DNA of 64,000 nt from Bacteriovoracaceae bacterium (GTDB taxonomy: Bacteria; Bdellovibrionota; Bacteriovoracia; Bacteriovoracales; Bacteriovoracaceae). The DNA lies in contig JABFRR010000011.1 of NCBI GenBank assembly GCA_013141065.1, forward strand, positions 1 to 64,000. Reading direction: 5' to 3'. A program made the translations under genes and the position numbers. The notes under the pieces are model-generated. The model had not been told where the DNA came from. It searched no databases and saw nothing but the letters and a program-made list of their open reading frames with translations. Shown here piece after piece: positions 25,655 through 34,289 of the stretch. Numbering within the stretch: the first letter of the stretch is position 1; the number at the start of each line of letters is the position of its first letter.

Positions 25655-27042
25655 TGAGTCTATTAATAAAAAGTATGCTTCTCATCGAGGAGCCAACTGT
25701 AAAAATTCTGAAAGATGAACTTATGAAAGTTTCAAATTGGTTTGTTTTACCAAGTTTCATCTTTGCTCTCTGTTTAGAGTTTTTTACTGAACTTAAGTTT
25801 ATCGAAGTCGTTAAGAAACTTATTCTCGTTCTCGTTTTTATGGGCGCATTCTATACAGTTCATACAACAGGCGTTGAGTTAAGCTTGAAAGCCAGCGAAG
25901 ACATACTTAAAAAAGTATCTCCTCAGAATATCTTCTTAAAAAAGTGGACTGAAGTAAAAGTTAAAACAAAAGAAGACACTTCATGGAATATGCTTCAAAA
26001 ATTCTCAATTCCCAATATAAATGACCTCATTGGAACTACTCTATTTTTGTTGAGCAAAGTGTTCATTTGGATTTTAAAACTCATTTACTCAACTGTTTAC
26101 CACTTAACCTATGTCTTCGCCCCGATAACTGCTGTGCTGTACTTTTTTCCAGTCACTAGAGGCGCAATGTCTGGAACCATTCAATCAAGCTTATGGTGCA
26201 TGATCATGCCAATTGTTCTCGTTTCAATTTTGGCCATCGTTGGAAATTCAATCCAAACTCCTGCCCATGATGGGAACCTAGCGATTGTTAGCATTGATCA
26301 TATCCTTTGGCTTTTTGGAGTTACTCTTCTTCTACTAATGAGTCCAGTTCTAACAATTGGTATTCTTCGTGGCGGAGGTGTCGCTCTTTCAGGAAGTGCC
26401 ATTGGCATGATGATGACAAACTCTGCAATGAAGGTTCTAAGAGCGGCTCCATTTGTTGCAGGTGGTGTAAAGGCAACTACAAATAGTGCAGGGAAAATTG
26501 GTTCAAAGGCTATCTTTGAACCATCGGTCAGAGAACTTCTAAAAAAAGAAAAGGGGAATAATCCTGAAAATGAAAAGTTTAAGCAACTTGATAAAAAGGG
26601 AGGAATTAGAAATCCATTTAAGGCCCCAAAAAGTATTGATGAGCGTTTAGACAAAATTGGGATTTCTAAAAATGAAGCTATGACTCTTTCTAGAATTCCA
26701 GTGTCAAATTCAATCGGCAAAAAAAGTGGGTCTCACAATCAATTTAAGGCCAATCCAAATCAATCGCAAACAAAGCAATCACCTGAAACGTTCTTATTTG
26801 ATAAAAAATTTTGGAATAACATTTCCCCTGAGCACAGAGAAGGGATCAGAGTAAAGTACGGAATAAAAAATGACACTCCTATTCCTAATAAATTATATCA
26901 CCCTGTTACATCTTCAAAAAGTGCGAGTAGTAGAAGTAATCAAAATGAATTTAAAGCCTCTTCTCAATTGATGCCGAAGTCGAGCAAAGTACCTCAACGC
27001 CCTCTACAGAATCACAAAAATGGAGCACGAAATGAAATATGA
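25654..27042 (+). CDS. VirB6/TrbL-like polytopic membrane protein
   Basis: 462 residues: about six transmembrane segments in the first 280 residues (about 28-46, 52-70, 130-150, 150-168, 180-200, 215-238), including the central 'GGVALSGSAIGMMMTNSAMK' region. A long hydrophilic Ser/Lys/Asn-rich C-terminus follows (about 290-462). This is the TrbL/VirB6 layout. Forms part of the inner-membrane channel. Confidence 0.82.
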   Translation: MSLLIKSMLLIEEPTVKILKDELMKVSNWFVLPSFIFALCLEFFTELKFIEVVKKLILVLVFMGAFYTVHTTGVELSLKASEDILKKVSPQNIFLKKWTEVKVKTKEDTSWNMLQKFSIPNINDLIGTTLFLLSKVFIWILKLIYSTVYHLTYVFAPITAVLYFFPVTRGAMSGTIQSSLWCMIMPIVLVSILAIVGNSIQTPAHDGNLAIVSIDHILWLFGVTLLLLMSPVLTIGILRGGGVALSGSAIGMMMTNSAMKVLRAAPFVAGGVKATTNSAGKIGSKAIFEPSVRELLKKEKGNNPENEKFKQLDKKGGIRNPFKAPKSIDERLDKIGISKNEAMTLSRIPVSNSIGKKSGSHNQFKANPNQSQTKQSPETFLFDKKFWNNISPEHREGIRVKYGIKNDTPIPNKLYHPVTSSKSASSRSNQNEFKASSQLMPKSSKVPQRPLQNHKNGARNEI

Positions 27043-27505
27043 AACATTTGAAGCGGAGTTCACTAAGCAAAACAAACAATTGCGGATTGTTCTAGGAATT
27101 TCTGCAATTTTATTGATCATAATTCTCATATTAGTGCTTTCCGATAAAAAGTATTTTGTTTTAAAAAATTCAAGCTTAGTAAATGACAGACCTCTTTTAA
27201 CATGGGTCTGTGAAGAGTCGTTCCAAAGCATTGCCAAGAAAACTCCTATTAATGATTTAATAGAGCAATCAATCCTAAATGAACTTGGGCGTTCTGAGTT
27301 TAAAGTTTCATCTGATGAAGTACTAAGTGTTTTAGCCGTTAAAAATGATCTTTGTCGAATTATTGTTAAAGGTGACGGTAAGATTCGATCATTTCTAATA
27401 AATTTTAAAGCAAATAAAAGTTACCCCTTCTACTTCAAACTTTCAGAAATCAATGAAAGTGAAATTACTTCAACTGAACTAGAATTAACCGAGGATGAAA
27501 AATGA
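27032..27505 (+). CDS. VirB8/TraE-like protein
   Basis: 157 residues from ATG 27032, preferred because GGAG lies 7 bases upstream; ATG 27020 is also in frame. A short cytoplasmic N-terminus, one transmembrane helix (about 18-38), then a periplasmic domain of about 115 residues. Overlaps the VirB6-like gene. Assigned as VirB8/TraE-like from topology and order rather than strong sequence identity. Confidence 0.55.
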   Translation: MKYETFEAEFTKQNKQLRIVLGISAILLIIILILVLSDKKYFVLKNSSLVNDRPLLTWVCEESFQSIAKKTPINDLIEQSILNELGRSEFKVSSDEVLSVLAVKNDLCRIIVKGDGKIRSFLINFKANKSYPFYFKLSEINESEITSTELELTEDEK

Positions 27506-27972
27506 TTTTTTCAATATTGCCAACGACTATTAATACCCTATTTCTTTCGGCCAATTTAATTACAACATTAACTTTTAAAGATGATGTGAGGAGTTTCATC
27601 TACGGGGGAACAAAAGAGGAAATTTTCTCAGAATTGGCAAATAACAATAAAACCTTAGTCATAAAGGCGAAAAAGAGAGGAATCGACACAAATCTCATTA
27701 TTGTGACTGCTAAGAATCGCTATTATTTTAATGTTCGGGAGTCTGATAAACTTCCCCATCAATTTATTGAAATTGAAGACGGTCAAGTCAATTCTAACTT
27801 TAGAAAAATCAATGAGACTAGTGATTTTGATCTTTTTGAAGGAACAAGCTCAATCATGGTCGTTTCCAAAAAGAAAGACGGCATCATGGTTAATGGAGAA
27901 AGCGTAAAGAATAAAGAGTATTTTTCCAAAGGCGTTCCCCTCTTTATAGATGGAAACAGAGTTTTAAATTAG
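27502..27972 (+). CDS. VirB9/TrbG-like protein (N-terminal domain only)
   Basis: 156 residues. N-terminal hydrophobic segment as signal. Then 'LTFKDDVRSFIYGG' and 'KTLVIKAKKRGIDTNLIIVT' with 'YYFNVR', the TrbG/VirB9/CagX N-terminal beta-domain pattern. About half the usual length, so the C-terminal domain that binds VirB7 is absent or diverged. Overlaps the VirB8-like stop by 4 bases. Confidence 0.65.
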   Translation: MIFSILPTTINTLFLSANLITTLTFKDDVRSFIYGGTKEEIFSELANNNKTLVIKAKKRGIDTNLIIVTAKNRYYFNVRESDKLPHQFIEIEDGQVNSNFRKINETSDFDLFEGTSSIMVVSKKKDGIMVNGESVKNKEYFSKGVPLFIDGNRVLN

Positions 27973-27979
27973 GAGTGCT

Positions 27980-28720
27980 ATGAAACTTATTCTTTTAATA
28001 CTTTATTCATCTTCATCTTTTGCATTAATCAAAACACTACCTCAAAAAGCAGAAATGAAAGGTGTTACCTATAAGCAGTATCGTTTTGTGGATAACAATG
28101 CTCTTAAAAAGTTATCAAATCAAAACGAAGCATTATTAAAACTGTTACAAAATAAAGGGAATGAAGAAAAACCCTTGATTTGGGATGGAAGTAAGAAAAT
28201 TGAGTCAACCAAAGTAATACGAGGAATTTTATTAAATTCTGTAGTTTCAACAAATCTCGAATCTCCCTTATTGGTTGAATCGCTCGATAATTCGGCTTTA
28301 CCCTCTGGAACAAAATTTAGATGTTCAGGTCAAACTAAAAACAAAAGAGTTTTGGCCGTCTGTGATCGAATGATTACTCCGACAAAAGAAATCGAAGTTA
28401 AAGTTCAGCTTTTAAACATAGATGGTAGTGCAGGACTTCGAGGAGAATATAACGATGGCAAAGATTCATATATTGCAGGTGCCGTGATTTCAGATTTTGC
28501 AAAAGGTGTCATCAGTGCATCTAAAAGCAAAATAACCGTCCCTCTAGGGATTGTCGACGCGGACTCAGATAAAAACAAAATTCTCGAAGGACTTGCAAAT
28601 TCAGCGACAACTACAACCGACGTACTTCTTGATGAAATGAAATCCCAAGAGCCTAAAGTTTTCATTGAAGCTGGAAAACTTGTCCTTATCTTTTTCATGG
28701 AGGGTCTAAATGCGTATTAA
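27980..28720 (+). CDS. VirB10/TrbI/TraB-like protein
   Basis: 246 residues with an N-terminal signal or anchor (about 1-13), then a domain with 'IRGILLNSVVSTNLESPLLVES' and 'KEIEVKVQLLNIDGSAGLRG', as in the TraB/TrbI/VirB10 C-terminal barrel. A hydrophobic C-terminus (LVLIFFMEG) follows. The usual proline-rich N-terminal arm is missing, so this is a compact form. Overlaps the next lipoprotein gene by 11 bases. Confidence 0.65.
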   Translation: MKLILLILYSSSSFALIKTLPQKAEMKGVTYKQYRFVDNNALKKLSNQNEALLKLLQNKGNEEKPLIWDGSKKIESTKVIRGILLNSVVSTNLESPLLVESLDNSALPSGTKFRCSGQTKNKRVLAVCDRMITPTKEIEVKVQLLNIDGSAGLRGEYNDGKDSYIAGAVISDFAKGVISASKSKITVPLGIVDADSDKNKILEGLANSATTTTDVLLDEMKSQEPKVFIEAGKLVLIFFMEGLNAY

Positions 28721-29234
28721 ATTAATTATGTTTCTAATGTTCAGCTTATTTTTAAGTGGCTGTTCATCCCTAAGAGGATCAATTTCCACAGGGTCTATTA
28801 TAGGTGGCTCGTTAGGCGCAATGTCTGGGGTGGTCTTTTCCCCTAACAAAGAATCACGAAATGGAAATGCTTTAATTTTTGGCGCTCTCGGTGCCGGAGT
28901 AGGAGCCTTGTTGGCCCACTATCTATATACAAATGATCCTGAGAATAAAGACCTAAAGCAAATGATGATTCATGATGATCCATTAAAGAAAAAGGGCGAA
29001 GAAGTACCGCTTTTTGACTTTAGTCCTGAACTTAAAAATATGAAACCTGAGCTTTCATTTAAACCTATTAAAAAATATGAGGTTCCAATTGAAAAACTCC
29101 CAGAAAGCTTGCAGGGAAAAGTAAAAAAGCAATATTTGCTTGAATATGAGTCAGAAGCAAAAACAATTCAGTATCAAGGCAAAACAATAGAAATCTCCCC
29201 TTTTAAAGCTTATGAGCACGTTTACGAGGAGTAA
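28710..29234 (+). CDS. Glycine-zipper lipoprotein of the conjugation operon
   Basis: 174 residues with lipobox LSGC (Cys18), then a Gly/Ala-rich membrane-interacting stretch of two glycine-zipper repeats ('IIGGSLGAMSGVV', 'IFGALGAGVGALLAH'), and a charged C-terminus. Probably the outer-membrane lipoprotein of the transfer channel, in the role of VirB7 or TraV. The role is inferred from position. Confidence 0.65.
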   Translation: MRIKLIMFLMFSLFLSGCSSLRGSISTGSIIGGSLGAMSGVVFSPNKESRNGNALIFGALGAGVGALLAHYLYTNDPENKDLKQMMIHDDPLKKKGEEVPLFDFSPELKNMKPELSFKPIKKYEVPIEKLPESLQGKVKKQYLLEYESEAKTIQYQGKTIEISPFKAYEHVYEE

Positions 29235-29239
29235 AAGCA

Positions 29240-30709
29240 ATGGCAAGCAAAAACAGTAACAACTCTCAGGGGCTTGATCTTGTCAGTCCACTAGTTGAAA
29301 TCTTTCACGAATTGGGAACAGAGTTTGTTAAGCTTTTAATCTTTTTAGCGAAGTGGGCCTATAAAAAATGGAACAAAAATTATTTTGAAGTAACAAAGAT
29401 CGAAGAAAAGCATCTTAAAGTAAAAAAGAAAGCAAAAAATTCAAATTCTTTAGGGTATTCAACCAATCACAAAAAAGAGTTAGGCCTTGCTGAGATAGAT
29501 TACAAGATGCACTCATTTATTATCGGTGCTTCGGGCTTTGGAAAGACCAATCTTATCTCAATACTTCAAGAGCATTCACTGCAAACAGAAAGACCTATTA
29601 TTTTTATCGACCCCAAAGGGGACTTAGAAGCAATTACAGAATTTAAGGAACTTTGTAATAAATATAATCGAACCTGTTATATTTTTTCTGAGCATCAGAA
29701 AGATTCCATAAAGCTCAACCCATTTCGTGAAGGCTCCATCAGTTTAGTTACTAACAGGATTATCTCAGCGTTAGAATGGTCAGAACCCTTCTATAAAAAC
29801 GTTTCAATTGATGCACTCTCTAAAGCATTAAAAATTATTCAGGATTCACAAAAAGAATTTTCTCTAGCTTCTATTTGTGAAGTGCTCAATACATCGTTTA
29901 ATTCCAAAGAGACTCTCGGTCTTCGAGTGCAGCTTGATCAAATACTTATTTCAGACTTTGGAAAAATACTTACTGGCGGAGACAAAAGTAAAACACTTAT
30001 GGACATACGAGAAGAACAAGCTTGTTTGTATATAGGATTATCTACTCAAGGATATGGTGAGACTGCCTACACTCTTGGAAAAATCTTCTTAGGCGAACTC
30101 CTCTATGCTTCCTACTATAAATTGACGACAACCAAGAATTCCAAAGAATCAATAAAGGCCTCTATGTCCGTTTTCTTTGATGAATTTGGCTCACTTGTTA
30201 CCGACCGCTTTATAGAGCTTCAAAACAAATGTCGAGGTGCTGGAATCCAATTATTCATGGCCGTACAGTCGATTGCAGATATTGATAAGGTTGACCCTAA
30301 TCTAACTCAACAGATTTTAGAAAGTTCCTCAAACTTTTTTATCTTTAAACAAAGAATGGAAGCTTCTGCCAACCTCTTCTCGTCTTCAATTGGTACTACG
30401 CTCACTAAAAAATACACAAGCAGAGAAGACAATGGAACCTCAACGGGTATGACTTCCGTGAGAGAAGTAGATGAACTTTTGGTTCACCCAAACATTATTA
30501 AAAATCTTAAAGTCGGCCAATGTGTTGTTCTAAGACATGATCCAACTCGCTTAGACTTAATTACCGTCCGAAGCAGAACACTAGAAATCCAAACTCAACA
30601 AGGAGAGCAACCAAAGAAAGAAAATCAGAAAAAAGAAAAAGAAGTAGTAACTCAAAAAAAGAAAGAGACAAAAGAGACAAAAGTAACAATCGTGAACAAA
30701 GCATTTTGA
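29240..30709 (+). CDS. virD4: VirD4/TraG-family type IV coupling protein
   Basis: 489 residues. An N-terminal hydrophobic helix (about 27-43), Walker A GASGFGKTN (about 96-104) followed by 'IIFIDPKGDLEAI', Walker B MSVFFDEFGSL (about 310-320), 'MAVQSIADI' and 'FKQRMEASANLF'. The C-terminal tail is extremely Lys/Glu/Gln-rich. Couples the relaxosome to the secretion channel. Six bases after the lipoprotein gene, so translationally close. Confidence 0.9.
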   Translation: MASKNSNNSQGLDLVSPLVEIFHELGTEFVKLLIFLAKWAYKKWNKNYFEVTKIEEKHLKVKKKAKNSNSLGYSTNHKKELGLAEIDYKMHSFIIGASGFGKTNLISILQEHSLQTERPIIFIDPKGDLEAITEFKELCNKYNRTCYIFSEHQKDSIKLNPFREGSISLVTNRIISALEWSEPFYKNVSIDALSKALKIIQDSQKEFSLASICEVLNTSFNSKETLGLRVQLDQILISDFGKILTGGDKSKTLMDIREEQACLYIGLSTQGYGETAYTLGKIFLGELLYASYYKLTTTKNSKESIKASMSVFFDEFGSLVTDRFIELQNKCRGAGIQLFMAVQSIADIDKVDPNLTQQILESSSNFFIFKQRMEASANLFSSSIGTTLTKKYTSREDNGTSTGMTSVREVDELLVHPNIIKNLKVGQCVVLRHDPTRLDLITVRSRTLEIQTQQGEQPKKENQKKEKEVVTQKKKETKETKVTIVNKAF

Positions 30710-30716
30710 GGAATTA

Positions 30717-31463
30717 ATGGAATTATTGCAACCAGAGTATAAAACATTCATCTCCCCTTTAATTGACTGGAAAGTTTTAGACATTCACTCGTTTATGAAC
30801 AATTCTCATTTTGAGAAATTTAAAAATTACAAATATGCTGTAAAAATCCTTCAAAGGTTACGAAACAAAAACATTCTCAAAGTTTATCGCTGTGCTTTTA
30901 ATCGAAAGAATTACTATTATCTCACTAAGCACTCTATGAATATCTTAGGGGGTCAAAACAATGCACTTTTGAATGATGAAACTATTTTCCATGATGCTAT
31001 GGTGAGTTCACTTTGTCTTTCTCTGAAAGACTTAAAAGAAGTTGTCTTATCAATAGACCTTGAACATAAGATCAAAATGGTGAACTCACAAAGTAAATTT
31101 GATGAAATCATTCCTGATGCGAGGCTTGTTGGAAAATTCAACAATCATAACTTTTGCTCTGCCATTGAAATAGAACTTCATCAAAAAGAGAAAAGTAGAA
31201 TTATTGCAAAAGCAAACAACTATCTAAAAAGCTCAATCTATGACTATGTCTTTTACTTTTTTCCTGATGATCGCACACTAAAGAACTACGACAAAATCCT
31301 AAAAGAAGGTGTTGGAGACTTCTACAATCAAAAGATTTTTCTTTTTACTGCACCAGACATTATGAATGGAAAAAATAGAATAAACGGAGGTAATGGTCTT
31401 GTTAAAGGTGAACAAAAAAGCATTTACGAACTCTTTAGTTACAAAAATGAACCTGTCCACTAG
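30717..31463 (+). CDS. Replication-relaxation family protein, candidate relaxase
   Basis: 248 residues. A winged-helix-like N-terminus (about 10-75, ending 'FNRKNYYYLTKHSMNIL'), then a PD-(D/E)xK-like core: PDARLVG (133-139) and AIEIELHQKEKSR (149-161) followed by 'ANNYLKSSIYDYVFYFF'. This matches the replication-relaxation family seen in transfer modules. No classical MOB relaxase is visible in this window, so this gene, lying between the coupling protein and the inverted repeat at 31515, is the best candidate for DNA nicking or oriT recognition. Confidence 0.65.
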   Translation: MELLQPEYKTFISPLIDWKVLDIHSFMNNSHFEKFKNYKYAVKILQRLRNKNILKVYRCAFNRKNYYYLTKHSMNILGGQNNALLNDETIFHDAMVSSLCLSLKDLKEVVLSIDLEHKIKMVNSQSKFDEIIPDARLVGKFNNHNFCSAIEIELHQKEKSRIIAKANNYLKSSIYDYVFYFFPDDRTLKNYDKILKEGVGDFYNQKIFLFTAPDIMNGKNRINGGNGLVKGEQKSIYELFSYKNEPVH

Positions 31464-31514
31464 CTGTCTTGGCTCTGTCTCCTATAGAGATGAGGCATTT
31501 TTAATGTTTTGTAA

Positions 31515-31621
31515 CCTCGCGGTTTTTAGAAGGAAATCGGCCTGACGAAATTGACTCCCCCTCCCCCACGAGTGTGTGTGAGAGGGAGTCAATTTCTGGC
31601 CTAAAGATAAAAACCGCGAGG
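31515..31621. repeat. Nested 107-bp inverted repeat, candidate oriT
   Basis: Outer arms: CCTCGCGGTTTTTA at 31515-31528 and its perfect complement at 31608-31621. GGCC at 31539 and 31598. Inner arms: GAAATTGACTCCC at 31547-31559 and its perfect complement at 31584-31596. Centre is a GT-rich loop. It lies in the only sizeable gap (184 bases) of the transfer region, between the relaxase candidate and a lysine-rich accessory gene, where oriT is usual. A transcription attenuator is an alternative. Confidence 0.6.
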
Positions 31622-31647
31622 AGAAATAAAAGTTAAGGAGTAAAAGT

Positions 31648-32025
31648 ATGAGTGAAGAATTAATTAAAGAAGTAGTAAGTACAAAAAAGAAAGGGGGAAA
31701 GAAAAAGGAAAAAAGCGATGAAGAAAAAATAATAGAAGATCAACAGTACAAATTTTTTGTTGATCTTCGACATGAACAAGAAGCGTTGGAACAGGTATTG
31801 AAAATACTAAAGGATGCAAATAATAAATCATATGGTCGAGAGATTTTATTCCGAGACCTGGCGATTTATTCAGTTCCTAAGCTTACCACTAAAGATATTG
31901 AAAAAATTCAAGAAGGTTCCTTAACAGAAATGGAACGCGTGCAAAGACTACTAGATGAGCACAATGAAAAAAGTAAAACACACCTAAGTCTCGGAGAATT
32001 TCTAGTCAAGAAACTTAACCTTTAG
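31648..32025 (+). CDS. Small lysine-rich accessory protein next to the inverted repeat
   Basis: 125 residues. A highly basic N-terminus (about 11-25), then helical segments 'LEQVLKILKDANNKSYGREI' and 'LTEMERVQRLLDEHNEKS'. No firm family match. Position beside the candidate oriT and small basic character suggest a relaxosome accessory (MobC-like role). This is context inference only. AAGGAG ribosome site. Confidence 0.5.
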   Translation: MSEELIKEVVSTKKKGGKKKEKSDEEKIIEDQQYKFFVDLRHEQEALEQVLKILKDANNKSYGREILFRDLAIYSVPKLTTKDIEKIQEGSLTEMERVQRLLDEHNEKSKTHLSLGEFLVKKLNL

Positions 32026-32033
32026 GAGTCGAA

Positions 32034-32339
32034 ATGAATCAACAACAATTACAAATCGTATCTGGAAGATTAGGAAAAGAGCCATTTCTTGCATATAACC
32101 GAAAAGGTAATGCAATCTGCACATTATCTCTTGGAATTAAGAGTGAGCAAAATTTAACTATTTGGAGAAAGGTCGTAGTCTTTGGAAAACTGGCCGAGCT
32201 TTGTAAGGTTCATCTTCGAAAAGGAGAAGAGATTTTTGTGCGAGGCCCAGCCCTACTTCAAAAATTCATTACAAAGGAAGGAACTGAGAAGGAATACCTC
32301 GAAATCAATGCACTTTCTATTGGGCAATCACTACTTTAG
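32034..32339 (+). CDS. ssb: Single-stranded DNA-binding protein
   Basis: 101 residues forming one OB fold: 'VSGRLGKEPFLAYNRKGNAICTLSL', 'TIWRKVVVFGKLAELC', 'LRKGEEIFVRGPALLQKF' and a C-terminal strand. Lacks the acidic C-terminal tail of housekeeping SSB, typical of mobile-element copies. Protects transferred single-stranded DNA. Confidence 0.88.
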   Translation: MNQQQLQIVSGRLGKEPFLAYNRKGNAICTLSLGIKSEQNLTIWRKVVVFGKLAELCKVHLRKGEEIFVRGPALLQKFITKEGTEKEYLEINALSIGQSLL

Positions 32340-32361
32340 GTACAATTTCCAAGGAGAAGAA

Positions 32362-32643
32362 ATGGGTCACAAAACTGCTTACAACTCACACTTAAAAAGC
32401 TATAATAACACTCAGGGGGCACTCCCCTCTGAGTCGTTCTTTAACATTCAAATACAGGCAGATGAAAACGATGAGAATGGGAATTGGTTTAACACAAAAG
32501 AGGCCGCAAGTTTTTTAAGAATTACTCCAAACGCTTTGCGAATTTTAGTACATAGAGCGAGAGTAAAATATTATAAACTTGGCAGTCATTTGAGATTTAA
32601 ACATTGTGATTTGCTTCATGCCCTCCAACTACGGGAGGTCTAG
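32362..32643 (+). CDS. Excisionase-like HTH protein
   Basis: 93 residues from ATG 32362, preceded by AAGGAGAAGA. After a disordered N-terminus comes a MerR/Xis-type winged helix: 'WFNTKEAASFLRITPNALRIL' then 'VKYYKLGSHLRFKHCDLLHAL'. Immediately before the integrase (2-base gap), the usual place for the recombination directionality factor. Confidence 0.75.
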   Translation: MGHKTAYNSHLKSYNNTQGALPSESFFNIQIQADENDENGNWFNTKEAASFLRITPNALRILVHRARVKYYKLGSHLRFKHCDLLHALQLREV

Positions 32644-32645
32644 CT

Positions 32646-33743
32646 ATGCCAATCTACACTGAGACTAAAGATGGAAAAACAACTTACATGGTTGTGGCCA
32701 CTACTCAAATTAACGGAAAACAACATTATAAAAAAAGAAGAAATATTTCTTCAATGGCCCAAGCAAAAAGAATTGAAGTTGATCTTCGTCTAATGCTTCG
32801 GGATTTAAAAAGTAATCCTATACGCTTTACTTGGAATGAATGGACAAAAGTCTGTTTAGAGCGCATGAGAATTGAATTTAAAAAAAGTACATTGATAACG
32901 TACCAAGGGAATTTAGGGAAATGGGTGTCCCCGCATATTGGACATCTTTACTTAAATGAAATAACAAGCTCTATGGTTCACGATGTAATTTTCAATAAAG
33001 TTCAAAATGTCGGAATGGAATGCAGAAGAACTGTTCTGAAGCAAACTAAGCGAATTTTCACAATGGCCATTGATGAGGGTCTATTAACTAAAAACCCAGC
33101 AAAACCAATTATTGTAAAAGTTCCTGAATCAGAACAACTTGTCTTCAATCGCACAGAAATAGACACTCTACTCTACCAAGCCAAACTTCGAGATCATCCG
33201 TTCTACAACCATTGGGTAATGGCCTTACTTACTGGGATGAGAACTGGTGAGCTTCATGCTTTAATGTGGACTGATATAGACTTTGAAAACAGAGTTATAT
33301 CCGTGACAAAAAGTTGGAGCAAGGTTGACCGCACAGGGCCAACAAAAAGTTCCAAAAACCGCTATATTCCGATTTCAACAGAACTTGAAATGTTCTTAAA
33401 GAATTTGAAAGCACAACAACTTAATTATAACGGAAAGGTTTTGGAACCATTAAAAGATTGGCTAACTGGCCGACAGGCAGAAATGCTAAGAAATTTCTGT
33501 CGCGAAATAGCAATTACTGAAATTAAGTTTCACGACCTGCGAGCAACGTTCATTACTCAAATGCTTATTCGTGGCGTTGCCCTAGCAAAAGTCATGAAGA
33601 TCGTAGGCCATGCTAACATTAAAACAACCATGAGATACTTGCGACTTGTCGCTCAGGACACTCAAGGTGCTACTGAATCTTTAGGAATAACTCTTCCTAA
33701 GGACTTTAATAACGATAATGTCGTTAATTTGTTTCAACGCTAA
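32646..33743 (+). CDS. int: Tyrosine site-specific integrase of the element
   Basis: 365 residues: N-terminal AP2-like arm, core-binding domain (about 62-145), and a catalytic domain with R199 (TGMRTGEL), a lysine in TKSSKNR (about 234-237), H296/R299 (FHDLRATF), H322 (GHANI) and nucleophile Y331 (MRYLRL). All catalytic residues are present. It is the last gene of the mobile element. No tRNA gene or clear att repeat is visible next to it. Confidence 0.93.
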   Translation: MPIYTETKDGKTTYMVVATTQINGKQHYKKRRNISSMAQAKRIEVDLRLMLRDLKSNPIRFTWNEWTKVCLERMRIEFKKSTLITYQGNLGKWVSPHIGHLYLNEITSSMVHDVIFNKVQNVGMECRRTVLKQTKRIFTMAIDEGLLTKNPAKPIIVKVPESEQLVFNRTEIDTLLYQAKLRDHPFYNHWVMALLTGMRTGELHALMWTDIDFENRVISVTKSWSKVDRTGPTKSSKNRYIPISTELEMFLKNLKAQQLNYNGKVLEPLKDWLTGRQAEMLRNFCREIAITEIKFHDLRATFITQMLIRGVALAKVMKIVGHANIKTTMRYLRLVAQDTQGATESLGITLPKDFNNDNVVNLFQR

Positions 33744-33765
33744 GAGAAAAATCTTGCCAAATCTT

Positions 33766-33812
33766 GCCCACAAGTGGAAAACTTAATAAAGTTATAAACT
33801 TGTGGGCTTTTC
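33766..33812 (+). terminator. Terminator after the integrase
   Basis: GCCCACAAGT (33766-33775) and ACTTGTGGGC (33798-33807) form a perfect 10-bp stem followed by TTTTC. It begins 22 bases after the integrase stop. Confidence 0.8.
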
Positions 33813-33991
33813 AATAGATCGCTCCAATTTGATTTTCAAAAAAATCGGTAATTTCCCAAAACACCAAATATCTTAACAACTTAAATTCAGTAGGACTGTA
33901 GTCAACTCACAATTGTTTATTTCTCAATATTTCGCCATCTTTCTAAGTGTCCTTACCAAATCCTTACCAGAATGATTTTGAAGTAGCATGA

Positions 33992-34074
33992 GCAAGCACG
34001 TGCTTGCGTTTTGTAGCACCGAAACTTGTAAACTTCTAAAATCCCTCAATTATTTATGCAAGCACACGCTTGCA
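33992..34074. promoter_or_regulatory. Two copies of a GCAAGC-N4-GCTTGC operator
   Basis: GCAAGCACGTGCTTGC (33992-34007, perfect 16-bp palindrome) and TGCAAGCACACGCTTGCA (34057-34074, 7-bp arms), 65 bases apart, upstream of a split two-domain HTH gene. A hairpin TGCCACGG/CCGTGGCA (34106-34144) follows. They are probable operators of that regulator. The 33813-34157 stretch holds no gene that I can support. Confidence 0.6.
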
Positions 34075-34289
34075 CGCCTTTGCTATTAACAACCAATTTT
34101 TTTTTTGCCACGGCGTCGAGCACTCACTTGCCAAGACCGTGGCATTTCCACATGGAGAACCTTATGGAAACAATTACAAAAAATAGAAAGCAAGAATACC
34201 TTTCAGATTTTGCAGTCCTCTTAAAGAAAATGAGATTGCTAAAGAAACTCACAAGACAGCAAGCTGGACTTCTTTTTGATTTCTCATTC

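Noticed and set aside
33744-34157. Attachment site or tRNA at the integrase end
   Set aside because: No tRNA-like fold and no matching direct repeat could be found by eye at 14.6-17.3 kb or elsewhere, so the element's borders remain unknown.
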